From: Alistipes sp.
Lineage (GTDB): Bacteria; Bacteroidota; Bacteroidia; Bacteroidales; Rikenellaceae
Assembly: GCA_017936685.1 (NCBI GenBank)
Contig: JAGBFA010000004.1
Coordinates: forward strand, 228,876 to 292,875
Length of the DNA stretch: 64,000 bases
Direction: 5' to 3'
In this document: positions 1 through 7,981 of the stretch, piece after piece
How the letters are laid out: every line of letters starts with the position of its first letter
How positions within the stretch are numbered: position 1 is the stretch's first letter
The notes under the pieces: model-generated
Seen by the model: the letters and a program-made list of their open reading frames with translations, nothing else
Told to the model about the DNA's origin: nothing
Databases searched by the model: none
Program-made: the position numbers and the translations under genes

Positions 1-130
1 GATAGCCGTCTTCTCCTTCTTCTTCCACGAATACGATGTGAGGTAACCACCCGTCAGGGCGTTCGGATATGTGGCATAGAGAATCTATGATATTCTGCGA
101 TAATTTCCGTTCTTGTTCTTGCGGTGTCAT
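1..130 (-). CDS. Partial hypothetical protein (N-terminal 43 residues)
   Basis: The start codon at 130 opens a leftward frame beginning MTPQEQERKLSQNIID that runs off the window edge without a stop. It starts three bases after the stop of the next gene, like the rest of this tightly packed leftward group. The visible part is acidic and glutamate-rich with no recognisable motif. Function unknown. Confidence 0.5.
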   Translation of the reverse strand, partial: MTPQEQERKLSQNIIDSLCHISERPDGWLPHIVFVEEEGEDGY

Positions 131-133
131 AAT

Positions 134-589
134 TTATTGTGATATGTAAGTAGTTGGAAAATCAATATCCTCTTCGTCGAAGTCGGTTTGATTTTCTTTG
201 TTGTATTCTTCAATCACGGATGACGGGATGTATGTCTCGCCATCAATGTCGAAGCTCTTCTTTCCGAGAAGCCGATTTAAGGCCGTATGGTCTCCTTGAA
301 TGATTTTCTCGATGTCGTCTTTGGTCCCGTGTACGGTTATGCCCAATCGCATCCAAAGCGTACTTTCTGGTTGGGGCGTTTCGGCAGTTTTCGGGAGGAT
401 GTGATAATCGCCCCACAAGTGGGCATCCGATACGCCTTGCACGTAGGCGTTGTACTCCGCTTTTGTGGGGAATTCAATGTTCTGAACTGCACCGCCGTTA
501 TCCATCAACCATTCGGCTGACGGGATTTGGCCGGTTTCGTTATAGTATCTGATGGCATCACCACCGAAGATGATTGTTGCTTTTATCAT
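134..589 (-). CDS. Hypothetical protein, 151 aa
   Basis: The protein is acidic and soluble, with no signal peptide or membrane segment. I do not recognise a family. It opens MIKATIIFGGDAIRYYNE and ends in an acidic DFDEEDIDFP stretch. Its start codon overlaps the stop of the upstream gene by 4 bp, which points to translational coupling. Small acidic genes in this arrangement are typical of early or accessory modules of Bacteroidales phages and conjugative elements (inference from context). Confidence 0.7.
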   Translation of the reverse strand: MIKATIIFGGDAIRYYNETGQIPSAEWLMDNGGAVQNIEFPTKAEYNAYVQGVSDAHLWGDYHILPKTAETPQPESTLWMRLGITVHGTKDDIEKIIQGDHTALNRLLGKKSFDIDGETYIPSSVIEEYNKENQTDFDEEDIDFPTTYISQ

Positions 590-1068
590 TGTTCAGGGTG
601 TTTGGATAAGTAATCTTGGATGGATTTGTAGCGATTCGGTATGGTTGCGTTTTCGTTGAATCCGTTCAGGCAATGCAGCAGTGCCTTTTCCATGCTGACA
701 TACCGGCGTGAGAAAGATTGGATATTATCCAGACAGTAAGCCTCTATGGCATATTTGAACGGGGCAACTCGTGGTCCGTCTTCTTTGCGGAGTTCTACAT
801 ACCATCTGAAATCAAGTTGCAGGCGGAAGCCGTCCGACTCTCCGTTTTTCATCAGGCGTTCTTCGTCCAAAAGCCTGCGAACGTAAGCGGCATCAAGCGG
901 GCCGTCATACTCTCTGTAACATTTGATTCGGGCAGTGTACATGGCGGCGTATTGCCGGATGTCGTCTTCGGTAAGTTGATACTCTTTCGGGTAGAAGTCC
1001 AACACTTCTTTTGTTGTGACGGGAATGATTCGTCCGTCTATTTCTATTTCGTAAGTCTTATTTTCCAT
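586..1068 (-). CDS. Hypothetical protein, 160 aa
   Basis: This is a soluble protein with mixed charge, many tyrosines and arginines, and no recognised domain. It opens MENKTYEIEIDGRIIP. It is coupled to both neighbours: its stop overlaps the next gene's start by 4 bp, and its own start overlaps the preceding stop by one base (TAATG type). The overlaps support it as a real member of one leftward operon. Function unknown. Confidence 0.7.
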   Translation of the reverse strand: MENKTYEIEIDGRIIPVTTKEVLDFYPKEYQLTEDDIRQYAAMYTARIKCYREYDGPLDAAYVRRLLDEERLMKNGESDGFRLQLDFRWYVELRKEDGPRVAPFKYAIEAYCLDNIQSFSRRYVSMEKALLHCLNGFNENATIPNRYKSIQDYLSKHPEQ

Positions 1069-1334
1069 TACATGTCTTTGTTAGTGAATTTGGGTCGTGC
1101 TCGCTGAACGACGCGCAGATCGGTATAACCGATGGCTTTCAGTTCATTGAGTAAATCTTTGTATTCGTTTTCTTGTGCGGGAGACGTATCGGCGATTACA
1201 CCGGCATAGTCTGCGGCTCCGTGTTGACCGATGTGCATGTAGGATGTTACGGTGCCGTCATGTGGATTCACATCATCCGGAAAGAGTGCGATGATGTCGC
1301 CGTTCTTCCATTTTCTAAAAACCACCTTCGTCAT
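1068..1334 (-). CDS. Hypothetical protein, 88 aa, mobile-element type
   Basis: This is a small soluble protein beginning MTKVVFRKWKNGDIIALFPD and ending with a basic tail. From memory, short proteins with this kind of opening are common on Bacteroidales conjugative elements and prophages, where no function is known. Its first 20 bases overlap the end of the preceding gene in another frame. It belongs to the same leftward operon as its neighbours. Confidence 0.7.
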   Translation of the reverse strand: MTKVVFRKWKNGDIIALFPDDVNPHDGTVTSYMHIGQHGAADYAGVIADTSPAQENEYKDLLNELKAIGYTDLRVVQRARPKFTNKDM

Positions 1335-1788
1335 TGCGGCCGCAGATTTCTGTGTTCACGAGGATGTCGCCCACGGTTTTCGTGTCTCGGTGGAGCTGGT
1401 CGAGAATATCGTCGATATCCTCTTCGGATACCTCGTTGCCGTTTCGGTTCTCGATGTCGTAGCGAACCGTGGCGTAAACCGTCTTGACATCGGTTGCCCG
1501 AGAATCGTTGTTGTTCCCGGCAATGCCATCGGGAGACGTGATGTCGAATTTCATCAGTTGGGCAAGGCGGTTGTATTCCTCGTCGTAGAACCGGTTGTAT
1601 TCGTCCTGATACTCTTCCTTGTAACAGGTTCCGCTGTCAGGATCGTCAGGGTCCTCCGGTTCGACAAAGAAATCGAAAGGCATTTGGTGTTTGTCAACCA
1701 ATCGGGCAACGGCCAAATCGCTGGCAATTTCCATGATAGACGAATTGATTTCGTCTTTGTTCTCTCTGTAATACTGGTGTAAGTCCAT
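1315..1788 (-). CDS. Hypothetical acidic protein, 157 aa
   Basis: The protein is strongly acidic, with a PEDPDDPDSG segment and clusters of Asp, Glu and Tyr. It has no membrane segment or recognised fold. It overlaps the following gene by 20 bp. Such acidity is often seen in phage-encoded DNA-mimic or anti-defence proteins, but nothing specific supports that role here. Confidence 0.65.
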   Translation of the reverse strand: MDLHQYYRENKDEINSSIMEIASDLAVARLVDKHQMPFDFFVEPEDPDDPDSGTCYKEEYQDEYNRFYDEEYNRLAQLMKFDITSPDGIAGNNNDSRATDVKTVYATVRYDIENRNGNEVSEEDIDDILDQLHRDTKTVGDILVNTEICGRNDEGGF

Positions 1789-1812
1789 ATCATTGTTTTT
1801 TTAGAATTGCAT

Positions 1813-2391
1813 TTAACGGGGAATCAGTTTTATCCCAAGTGCGAAGGCAAGAAAAGCAAGTATCCCTGTGTAATGCTCGGGGAGAATTTCGAGCTCACGC
1901 GTAATGGCACCTTCATGGTCATTGATGCCACCGGCTTTTAATCGCCCTGTTCCGTCGAGATAAACGTTGGTAATGTTGATATTCCGAGCGCCACGTCTTC
2001 CATAGAAAATCATTGTTACGGGATAATCACCACCTCCGTATTCGTCGGTGACGGGATATGATGTTATATTCCCGCCATGTCGGGTAAGCAGACGCTCGAT
2101 AAGTAGTTTCATCTGCTGTTGCAGTTCCTTTTGATACTCTTGCAATTTTCGGTAATCTTGTGCATCCTGCTCATCGTTGTCGGGATAGTCTCGCCGCATA
2201 TAAGCGGTTATTGCAGCCTCTGCCGATCCGTAATCGTGAATCTCTCCGCCCGGGATGATAAAGCTATTCAGCATCTCGGCTTCCGACGCATCCTTGTGTT
2301 GCCGGTACACCCTGCAAAAGATATCGTCCACATGATCGACATGTGTATTGCCTGTCGATGTGTACTCGATAGTATAGTCTTTGTATTTCAT
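1813..2391 (-). CDS. Hypothetical protein, 192 aa
   Basis: I place the start at 2391 (MKYKDYTIEYTSTG). The frame stays open to 2649, but that longer version would overlap the upstream zinc-ribbon gene by about 260 bp. The chosen start gives the 4-bp overlap seen throughout the operon. Residues about 70-105 form a charged helical, probably coiled-coil region, and the C-terminus is hydrophobic (ILAFLAFALGIKLIPR), possibly one membrane-associated helix. Function unknown. Confidence 0.65.
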   Translation of the reverse strand: MKYKDYTIEYTSTGNTHVDHVDDIFCRVYRQHKDASEAEMLNSFIIPGGEIHDYGSAEAAITAYMRRDYPDNDEQDAQDYRKLQEYQKELQQQMKLLIERLLTRHGGNITSYPVTDEYGGGDYPVTMIFYGRRGARNINITNVYLDGTGRLKAGGINDHEGAITRELEILPEHYTGILAFLAFALGIKLIPR

Positions 2392-2903
2392 AATTTGACG
2401 ATGTATTTTTCTGTTAACTCTGCACGTAGTTTCCGGTTGCCCTGTGCGATTCGGGCGATGAGTTTCTGAATGTGTTTGTTTGCCAGTTCGGCTACCTTTT
2501 GCGGTGTCGGCTGGGGCATTGCGAATTTCCGGCAGGTCTCGGAGCAGTATTTCTGGCGGGCACGAAGCGGTTTTCCGCAGGCCGGACAACGGCGTTTGCC
2601 ATCCGTTTCGAGAATCCCCAACACACCGGCATGGATACCTTGCCACCATTCCAGACGGTCAATCTCGTAAGCCTGAAGAGTTACGTTGTTGGAGAAATCC
2701 CGGGCCTCCAGTTCGACCGAGATTTCGGAGTTCTCCACGATGACTTTGATGGCCGGGTCGTCGTAGGGAGTTCCGTCGTTATCGAACCAAATAATGAAGG
2801 TCGGATCCTCCTGTTCTGCATAATCGCCCAACGAGAGTTCCGTCAGACCATTGTTTTTCAGAATGGCCACAATGGCGGCCATGATATTGCTTATGTTATC
2901 CAT
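2388..2903 (-). CDS. Hypothetical zinc-ribbon protein, 171 aa
   Basis: A CPACGKPLRARQKYCSETC segment about two thirds along has two CxxC pairs and reads as a zinc ribbon of the type found in nucleic-acid-binding proteins. The N-terminal part opens MDNISNIMAAIVAILK and has no recognised domain. The gene is first in its transcript: upstream lies a terminator that ends the integrase transcript. A DNA- or RNA-binding role is inferred only from the ribbon. Confidence 0.65.
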   Translation of the reverse strand: MDNISNIMAAIVAILKNNGLTELSLGDYAEQEDPTFIIWFDNDGTPYDDPAIKVIVENSEISVELEARDFSNNVTLQAYEIDRLEWWQGIHAGVLGILETDGKRRCPACGKPLRARQKYCSETCRKFAMPQPTPQKVAELANKHIQKLIARIAQGNRKLRAELTEKYIVKL

Positions 2904-2972
2904 AAAGAAGAGGTTTTATAAAGATTAGTTGATATGTTAAAGAGACCGGCGTTACCCGTCTCTTGATTTTTC

Positions 2973-3013
2973 AAAAAAGGTGGAGCTGCCGGGACTCACG
3001 TCAGGACAGCTCC
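2973..3013 (-). terminator. Rho-independent terminator after the integrase gene
   Basis: Read on the minus strand, GGAGCTG pairs with CAGCTCC around an 18-base loop and is followed by ACCTTTTTT. It lies 26 bp past the integrase stop and separates that transcript from the zinc-ribbon operon. Confidence 0.7.
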
Positions 3014-3038
3014 GGTTATCATTATGGCGAATGATGTA

Positions 3039-3668
3039 TCAATAATTGAGTTGAATGGTTCCGTAAACTCCGGCAATCTCGTCCTGTCGGATTCCCAGAT
3101 AGACCATTGTCACCTGTGGCGACGAGTGTTTGAGAATCATCGACAGCAGGATCAGGGCCTCGGTTGTGCGCCCCATCGATTCGTAAACGTAGCGACCGAA
3201 AGTCTTGCGGAAAGTGTGGCTGGAGAATCGTTTGATCGGCAGCCGATATTTCACCCGCAGATATTTCAGGGTGTCGTTGATGTACTGTGAAGTATAGGGT
3301 TTCTTCGTTTTGGGGTTGCAGATGACCGGCAACCGTTTATCCGGTGAGCCGAGCAGTTTATATAGCGACGTGATTCGCCGCTGTACGTTTTCGTTGAACG
3401 GAATCTGGCGCGTCTTGCCGGTTTTCTGTTCGATTTTGTAGAGTGCATCTCTTTCGAGTACGTCTTTCCATGTCATGGAAAGAACATCTGACACACGGCA
3501 GGCGGTACAGAAAGAGATGCAGCAGTAGAGTTCCCAGAGGTAGTTGCCGTCTTCGTGAAGGCTGGAAAGCAGGCGGATGAAATCCTTGAATTCCAGCGGC
3601 TCGGCGGTGGTGATTTGACCTTTGACTGACATAGGCAGATAGGATTTACGTTTATGATACGGCATCAT
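3039..3668 (-). CDS. Minimal tyrosine recombinase / integrase, catalytic domain only (209 aa)
   Basis: This is a site-specific recombinase of the phage integrase/Xer family. All the catalytic residues are visible: Arg in CRVSDVL, Lys in KTGKTRQIPF, HxxR in SHTFRKTFG, a second His in LKHSS and the nucleophile Tyr in VTMVYLG. I choose the ATGATG start at 3668 because it overlaps the methylase stop by 4 bp; the frame extends to 4259 only as out-of-frame methylase sequence. At 209 residues it lacks the usual N-terminal arm-binding and most of the core-binding domain (family members are usually 300-420 aa). It may integrate the element or resolve DNA with a partner protein. Confidence 0.85.
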   Translation of the reverse strand: MMPYHKRKSYLPMSVKGQITTAEPLEFKDFIRLLSSLHEDGNYLWELYCCISFCTACRVSDVLSMTWKDVLERDALYKIEQKTGKTRQIPFNENVQRRITSLYKLLGSPDKRLPVICNPKTKKPYTSQYINDTLKYLRVKYRLPIKRFSSHTFRKTFGRYVYESMGRTTEALILLSMILKHSSPQVTMVYLGIRQDEIAGVYGTIQLNY

Positions 3669-4471
3669 GTGCCTGTTTTGGTGGTCGGGGGTTCCTGAAA
3701 GAGGGACATGACTTTCGCCCACGTTTCCCGCGTCCGGAAATAGTCGTCGTAGCCTTCCTGATTGATGAAGAAGACGTAAGGCGGAATGTCGGACTGCTTG
3801 AAGAGGTTGTACTCTTTTTGGTCGAGTTTGCGGACCGTGGGAAGCCCCGTTCTGCATAGGGCTTCGTTGACAATCCATGCACCCCGGAAGTTCTCCATCC
3901 GGAGTGAGTCGATGCAGACCACTTCGCCCACACAGCCATTTATCAGGAAGTTGCACACGCACATCAGGCAGCAGGTGTAGTCGATGTCCCAGGCGACAAG
4001 ATAGCTTTGCGGTCGGTCGGCCTTGGCCGCCAACAGCGTTCGGCCACTGCCTGCCGTAGGGTCGCACACAGAAATGATTTTGGACGGTGATTCTTGCTTG
4101 CCCATAGTTATCTTCGACATAAGGTCCGTGATGTGCATGGGTGTGAAGAACTGGCCTTTCTGTTGCTGGCCGCTCTGGGAGGTCAGTGCCATGAACAGGT
4201 CGCCGAAAGCATCGTACCAGCCGTGCCGTTCGATCTGCTGCGACATGATTTGTATCCATGTGGCGAACATGTCGTAGAATACTTTGGTCTGCTCTTTATT
4301 GTACCTCCAATCGGAGAGCGGAGGCGTGTCGGGGAGCGAGAACCCGTGTACGATGTAGCGCAGCAGGTCCTGAAAGACGGTCTTCACGTCCAGTCCGTTC
4401 CGATACGTGAAGTCGTTGATTTGCTTTTCCAGTTCTCGGACTTCTGCCGGGGCGTTGTATCCTTTACTCAT
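3665..4471 (-). CDS. N-6 DNA methylase-like protein lacking an obvious catalytic NPPY motif
   Basis: The 268-aa protein resembles the HsdM/N6_Mtase fold. QFFTP (motif X) precedes DPTAGSGRTLLA, the S-adenosylmethionine-binding motif I. At the place where an adenine methylase normally shows NPPF/Y there is instead a segment reading IVNEALCRTG, so methyl transfer is uncertain. An N-terminal helical part of about 110 residues comes first. It is co-transcribed with the integrase through a 4-bp overlap. Known relatives on Bacteroidales mobile elements are annotated as N-6 DNA methylases. Function here could be DNA binding or host-restriction evasion. Confidence 0.75.
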   Translation of the reverse strand: MSKGYNAPAEVRELEKQINDFTYRNGLDVKTVFQDLLRYIVHGFSLPDTPPLSDWRYNKEQTKVFYDMFATWIQIMSQQIERHGWYDAFGDLFMALTSQSGQQQKGQFFTPMHITDLMSKITMGKQESPSKIISVCDPTAGSGRTLLAAKADRPQSYLVAWDIDYTCCLMCVCNFLINGCVGEVVCIDSLRMENFRGAWIVNEALCRTGLPTVRKLDQKEYNLFKQSDIPPYVFFINQEGYDDYFRTRETWAKVMSLFQEPPTTKTGT

Positions 4472-4483
4472 AACAGTTGAAGA

Positions 4484-4515
4484 ATAAAAAAGGCGGAGAA
4501 CTTTCGCTCTCCGCC
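4484..4515 (-). terminator. Rho-independent terminator
   Basis: On the minus strand GGCGGAGA pairs with TCTCCGCC around an 8-base loop and is followed by TTTTTTATTC. It ends the transcript containing the gene at 4538-4840 and lies just upstream of the methylase start. Confidence 0.8.
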
Positions 4516-4537
4516 TCGGGTGAATAAATTGTGTTTA

Positions 4538-4840
4538 CTATGTCGTTTCATCGGGTATTTCGTTGCCCGTATAGGGATGATATAACGGTGTGTTGCCGAC
4601 AGCTTCCGCGTCAATGGCAAAGCTGCCGAGCTCCACATCATAGAAGAGTTCCAGTTTCATCGGTTCGGTGGCGGCAATGTGTGCGGCCTCCGATTGTGAC
4701 AAACCGGAAATCATCAGGCTTTTTACCCTTTTTCGGAAAGTCTTCGGGTTGGTTTGGGGTGTCGTCCAAACCTCAACGATTTCCTCTTCGTCATCGGTAA
4801 TGGCGACAGAGTGGTCGAGAGTATGCAATTCTTTCATCAT
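4538..4840 (-). CDS. Hypothetical protein, 100 aa
   Basis: I place the start at 4840 (MMKELHTLDHSVAI), since the longer open frame to 4921 would run into the upstream gene. The middle has a basic TFRKRVKSLM segment and the rest is acidic. No family is recognised. It is the last gene before a strong terminator. Confidence 0.6.
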   Translation of the reverse strand: MMKELHTLDHSVAITDDEEEIVEVWTTPQTNPKTFRKRVKSLMISGLSQSEAAHIAATEPMKLELFYDVELGSFAIDAEAVGNTPLYHPYTGNEIPDETT

Positions 4841-4851
4841 TTTGGATCTTC

Positions 4852-5436
4852 TTACTCTTCGTCCCAATAGTTCTTCTTGTACAGCTCCCGTTGCTGGTCG
4901 AAAGACAAGGAGCTCCACCATGCGTCGAGGTCCTCGGCATCGCCGGACAGCCGTTTGTTTTCTTCCAGATCAAGGTGTTTCCACCACTGGTACATTCGCT
5001 CTTTATACTCTTTCAATGAGACGAAATAGTGAGCCTCTTCACACGAGTCGCACCAAAAATCGTCACTGGAATCATCAATGTCCGAGATGTGTTCATTCGT
5101 GTTGCCATCGACCCATGCCCGTATCTGAATGTCACGGGAACCGCAACATTCGCATACGTTGATTTGGCTTTCATCTTCCTCCTTCCTTTCGGTAACGAAC
5201 CTTTGTCCGTCATAGAGTTCGCACGCCCGTTCCACGATTTTGTCGCGGGCGTTGTTGCCCAGTTCAGCATAGAAGCGTTCGGCCGCACCCGACAACGTGG
5301 CGCTGCTCAGACCGCACCATTTTGCCCAGAAATGCCCGGCCATGCTCCCGAATACGGTTTCGCATTCCGTTTTGCTCCAGCGGTTCCACATGTAGTAGAA
5401 GAAGCTGGAGACGATGTTTTCATTTGTTCGTTTCAT
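4852..5436 (-). CDS. Hypothetical zinc-finger protein, 194 aa
   Basis: The start MKRTNENIVSSFFYYMW at 5436 is preferred over the frame's first Met at 5478, which would overlap the upstream gene. The central region holds CECCGSRDIQI and, some 30 residues later, FWCDSCEEAH, together a plausible four-cysteine zinc ribbon. The C-terminal third is rich in Trp and acidic residues. Function unknown; the ribbon suggests nucleic-acid or protein binding. Confidence 0.65.
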   Translation of the reverse strand: MKRTNENIVSSFFYYMWNRWSKTECETVFGSMAGHFWAKWCGLSSATLSGAAERFYAELGNNARDKIVERACELYDGQRFVTERKEEDESQINVCECCGSRDIQIRAWVDGNTNEHISDIDDSSDDFWCDSCEEAHYFVSLKEYKERMYQWWKHLDLEENKRLSGDAEDLDAWWSSLSFDQQRELYKKNYWDEE

Positions 5437-5449
5437 ATTTTCAGATGTT

Positions 5450-5803
5450 TTAGAACCAAGAGATGAGAACCCAATCATTGCTCGGGTCGCTTGCTTTGAT
5501 CAGGAGGTCGAGCACATTTATAAAGTCTTCTTTGCTTGTTCGTGCTCGGTTCAACTCCTCGTGAAATTCCTCGGCATGTGCCTGATATGTTTCATTTTCC
5601 TCACCAATGATCGTTCGCAAGCGTTCCAATTCAATGCGTTGAACTTCGTAATCGTCATCGAACTCATCTTCTGCCGAATTGGCGATATCGAACATTGACA
5701 GGATGTTGTAAAATGCTTCTTGTCCGTCACCGCCGAACATTCCGTGGTTGCAATTCATGTATTCGATGCGGTAGATTTTTCCGGTGTGTAAACTTCTGCT
5801 CAT
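5450..5803 (-). CDS. Hypothetical acidic protein, 117 aa
   Basis: This is a small acidic protein. Residues about 45-100 are predicted helical with heptad-like spacing (EFDDDYEVQRIELERLRTI), so it may form a coiled coil. It lies between two other small genes of the leftward operon with short gaps. No family recognised. Confidence 0.65.
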   Translation of the reverse strand: MSRSLHTGKIYRIEYMNCNHGMFGGDGQEAFYNILSMFDIANSAEDEFDDDYEVQRIELERLRTIIGEENETYQAHAEEFHEELNRARTSKEDFINVLDLLIKASDPSNDWVLISWF

Positions 5804-5826
5804 ATTGTATTGTTTTTTATTGTCGG

Positions 5827-6021
5827 TCAGAAAATGAAATCGACGATGACACGCTTGTCGCCGGAGAGTAACCGCTCGTGATTTACATCATCGTATTTGT
5901 AGGTGATGTATTTCTTCACTTCACGGATATATTCTCCACGTACCCAGACCGGAGCGGTTTCGCGGTCTGAGAGGCGGAAAAACTCTCCTTTTCTGAGTTT
6001 TCGGATTGGTTTCTGCTCCAT
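5827..6021 (-). CDS. Hypothetical protein, 64 aa
   Basis: This small basic protein opens MEQKPIRKLRKGEFFRLSDRE. The Lys/Arg-Gly-Glu-Phe-Phe-Arg-Leu pattern recurs in short proteins on Bacteroidales mobile elements, where the function is unknown. Gaps to its neighbours are 16-24 bp, as expected for the operon. Confidence 0.6.
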   Translation of the reverse strand: MEQKPIRKLRKGEFFRLSDRETAPVWVRGEYIREVKKYITYKYDDVNHERLLSGDKRVIVDFIF

Positions 6022-6037
6022 GCCATCACTCGTTTAT

Positions 6038-7249
6038 TTATGCGGCTATTCCGAGTTGTCGGGCGGCATTCCGCATTTCTTCGTATCTGATGCGATGACA
6101 ACCGGCCGTCAGAATGTCATTTTTGTATGAATTGATACTCCAATTATGGTTGTTGGCATCATGGACAAGGTCATGACGGAAGTCGGCTTCGTTTTTGTGG
6201 AACAGTTCGACCAATTTCCAAAGGCGGACAGCTTCCTTGGCTTTGACCTGAATGCCCATTGAAGTCTCGATGCACCCGTTGCGTACCCGGAGCAACGCAT
6301 TGAAGTCAAGACCGTAAGGGAGGGTGAACCACCTATTCGAGATTTCTCCCGAATACCACAGTTCTTTTTTCTCCTCGAAAGACATGTTGGCTATACGGTG
6401 TCGTTCCTCTTCCTCACGCAACCATCTCTCACGACGTTCGGCATACCGCTGCTCCCGTAGTTCTTCATTACGACGATTGATTGCGTCCTGCCGTTCTTTA
6501 CGTTCGGCAAAATGCTCCCATAGTAGCGGATCGCCGGTACGGTCAATAAAGAGTTGAGAAAGCAGGGTTTTGTATTCTGTGGCTGATGTGGTCTGAAGCA
6601 GACCTCGTGCAAGAATATCGAGGAACAACTCCTGATATTCTGACTTGTTTTCTCTCGGCAGTTCACTGCAATAACGAGGTCGTTCGCCTGTTACGGTCCA
6701 GAATTTCGTAATGTCTTTTTTTGCGGTACTGCTCAATTTGGCCAGTATCGGCATGAGCCAGCGACCGGTTGCGGACTTTTGCCGTTTGTCAAGTCCCCAG
6801 AATTCAATCCAGCGACCGATGTTGAGCAGGCATTCTTTGACATGTTCCGTATAATTCTGGGTACGGGATTTCTGTTGTGCATTGATGTACTCACTGATTT
6901 CTTCCACCTGATCGACAATGTAATATGCCGATTCGTAATAGCTACTTTCCAGCAGTTTATCATTGTGTAGGGAAACCGACCGGGGCGTGTAGAAAATCAG
7001 TTCTCCGTAGGGAATCGCTTTCCGCACCATGCCCATGTGTTTGCAGGTGGTGTTGGAATAGGTCCGGGTCGTTACCAGATAGGCTTTTTGCCCTTGTTGA
7101 TTTGCTTCTACCGAAGCACATCGGAAATGTGACCCGTAGGAATAAATATCTTTGCCCTCGAAGTAGAAGTTGCGCCCATTCCGTGCGCTATCCTGACTTT
7201 GATGTGCCCATAGATGGGCGACCATCGGGGCATCTACGACGTATCTCAT
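6038..7249 (-). CDS. Hypothetical protein, 403 aa, with coiled-coil centre
   Basis: The N-terminus (MRYVVDAPMVAHLWAHQSQD, then NGRNFYFEG and YSYGSHFRCA) resembles an uncharacterised domain found in proteins of phages and mobile elements. Residues about 255-305 are very rich in Arg and Glu (RRNEELREQRYAERRERW) and should form a long charged helix. The C-terminus contains HDANNHNW and GCHRIRYEE. There is no transmembrane segment. It is one of the largest proteins of the left module. I infer an early phage or element role but cannot assign a function. Confidence 0.7.
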   Translation of the reverse strand: MRYVVDAPMVAHLWAHQSQDSARNGRNFYFEGKDIYSYGSHFRCASVEANQQGQKAYLVTTRTYSNTTCKHMGMVRKAIPYGELIFYTPRSVSLHNDKLLESSYYESAYYIVDQVEEISEYINAQQKSRTQNYTEHVKECLLNIGRWIEFWGLDKRQKSATGRWLMPILAKLSSTAKKDITKFWTVTGERPRYCSELPRENKSEYQELFLDILARGLLQTTSATEYKTLLSQLFIDRTGDPLLWEHFAERKERQDAINRRNEELREQRYAERRERWLREEEERHRIANMSFEEKKELWYSGEISNRWFTLPYGLDFNALLRVRNGCIETSMGIQVKAKEAVRLWKLVELFHKNEADFRHDLVHDANNHNWSINSYKNDILTAGCHRIRYEEMRNAARQLGIAA

Positions 7250-7280
7250 GATGTTTCTGTTTTATCTGTTGAAGAATAGT

Positions 7281-7316
7281 TGAAAATGAAAAAGAGAAGG
7301 CGATGACCTTCTCTTT
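7281..7316 (-). terminator. Rho-independent terminator
   Basis: AAAGAGAAGG pairs with CCTTCTCTTT around a 6-base loop; on the minus strand it is followed by a T-rich run. It ends the transcript of the gene at 7328-7708. The following leader contains ATTCTTCAAC, also present after the terminator at 4484. Confidence 0.7.
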
Positions 7317-7327
7317 CGTGTTAATTT

Positions 7328-7708
7328 TTATAGTCGTTCGAGAACCTTCCGGAGGAATTTTTTGCTCAGTACCTGTTTGCAGACTGTGACACCGGACCAT
7401 CCGTTACCGGAGTTCTTGTCGAGCAGTTCCCTTATGAATGTCAGCCAATCTTTGACCGGCTTTTTGTTCAGCACAATCAACAGGCGTTCGGCTTGAATTG
7501 TCCAGTCGTGGAATTCCGGAGACCAAGGGGCGTTTATCAGTTCGGACATGGGAATCGTGAACATGTTTTTCCCGATTGGCCTGACAGCCGGATTTTGCCC
7601 TACGCTGCGCACGGTATCGGCAATGGCCTGTTCTATACGTTCTTTCTCCCGCTTATACTGTTCTTCCAAACGGTCGAGTGCGTTGATTTGGTCTGCTAAA
7701 ATACCCAT
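7328..7708 (-). CDS. Hypothetical protein, 126 aa, N-terminal coiled coil
   Basis: Residues 5-35 (ADQINALDRLEEQYKREKER) form a likely coiled coil. The rest is a compact basic domain ending SKKFLRKVLERL. Its 5' end overlaps the upstream SEC-C-like gene by 13 bp. No family recognised. Confidence 0.65.
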   Translation of the reverse strand: MGILADQINALDRLEEQYKREKERIEQAIADTVRSVGQNPAVRPIGKNMFTIPMSELINAPWSPEFHDWTIQAERLLIVLNKKPVKDWLTFIRELLDKNSGNGWSGVTVCKQVLSKKFLRKVLERL

Positions 7709-7980
7709 CCGACAAAAGGTCTTTTTATGCCGAGTTCCTCGCTGGCCTCATCGCTTCCGCAATCACATTTGCCGACGGGCTTTCCTGAGCCGCATTTGCA
7801 GAGATCGATGCCCCAATGGTTGACGCAATGATTGCAATTACAGAAGACCTGCGGCAGACGTTCTCCCGTGAATCCGATACGGTCGAAAACTTCGCGGCTC
7901 ATACTGTTACTTGCGCCGTTCTCGAATGTTACGGTCATCGCTCCGCATACGCATTCCTGAATATATTGTACCTGTATCAT
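7696..7980 (-). CDS. Hypothetical small protein with SEC-C-like zinc motif, 94 aa
   Basis: The sequence CKCGSGKPVGKCDCG near residues 65-80 closely matches the core of the SEC-C metal-binding motif (CxCGSGKKYKKCC) known from the C-terminus of SecA and many small proteins. Additional cysteines upstream (CNCNHC) may complete a second site. The N-terminal half is a small beta-rich region. SEC-C motifs often mediate ribosome or SecB contacts; the role in this element is unknown. Confidence 0.65.
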   Translation of the reverse strand: MIQVQYIQECVCGAMTVTFENGASNSMSREVFDRIGFTGERLPQVFCNCNHCVNHWGIDLCKCGSGKPVGKCDCGSDEASEELGIKRPFVGWVF

Positions 7981-7981
7981 G

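Noticed and set aside
3669-4259. N-terminal extension of the integrase
   Set aside because: This part of the frame lies inside the methylase gene and reads as low-complexity Arg/Pro/His sequence; the 4-bp overlap start at 3,668 is far better.
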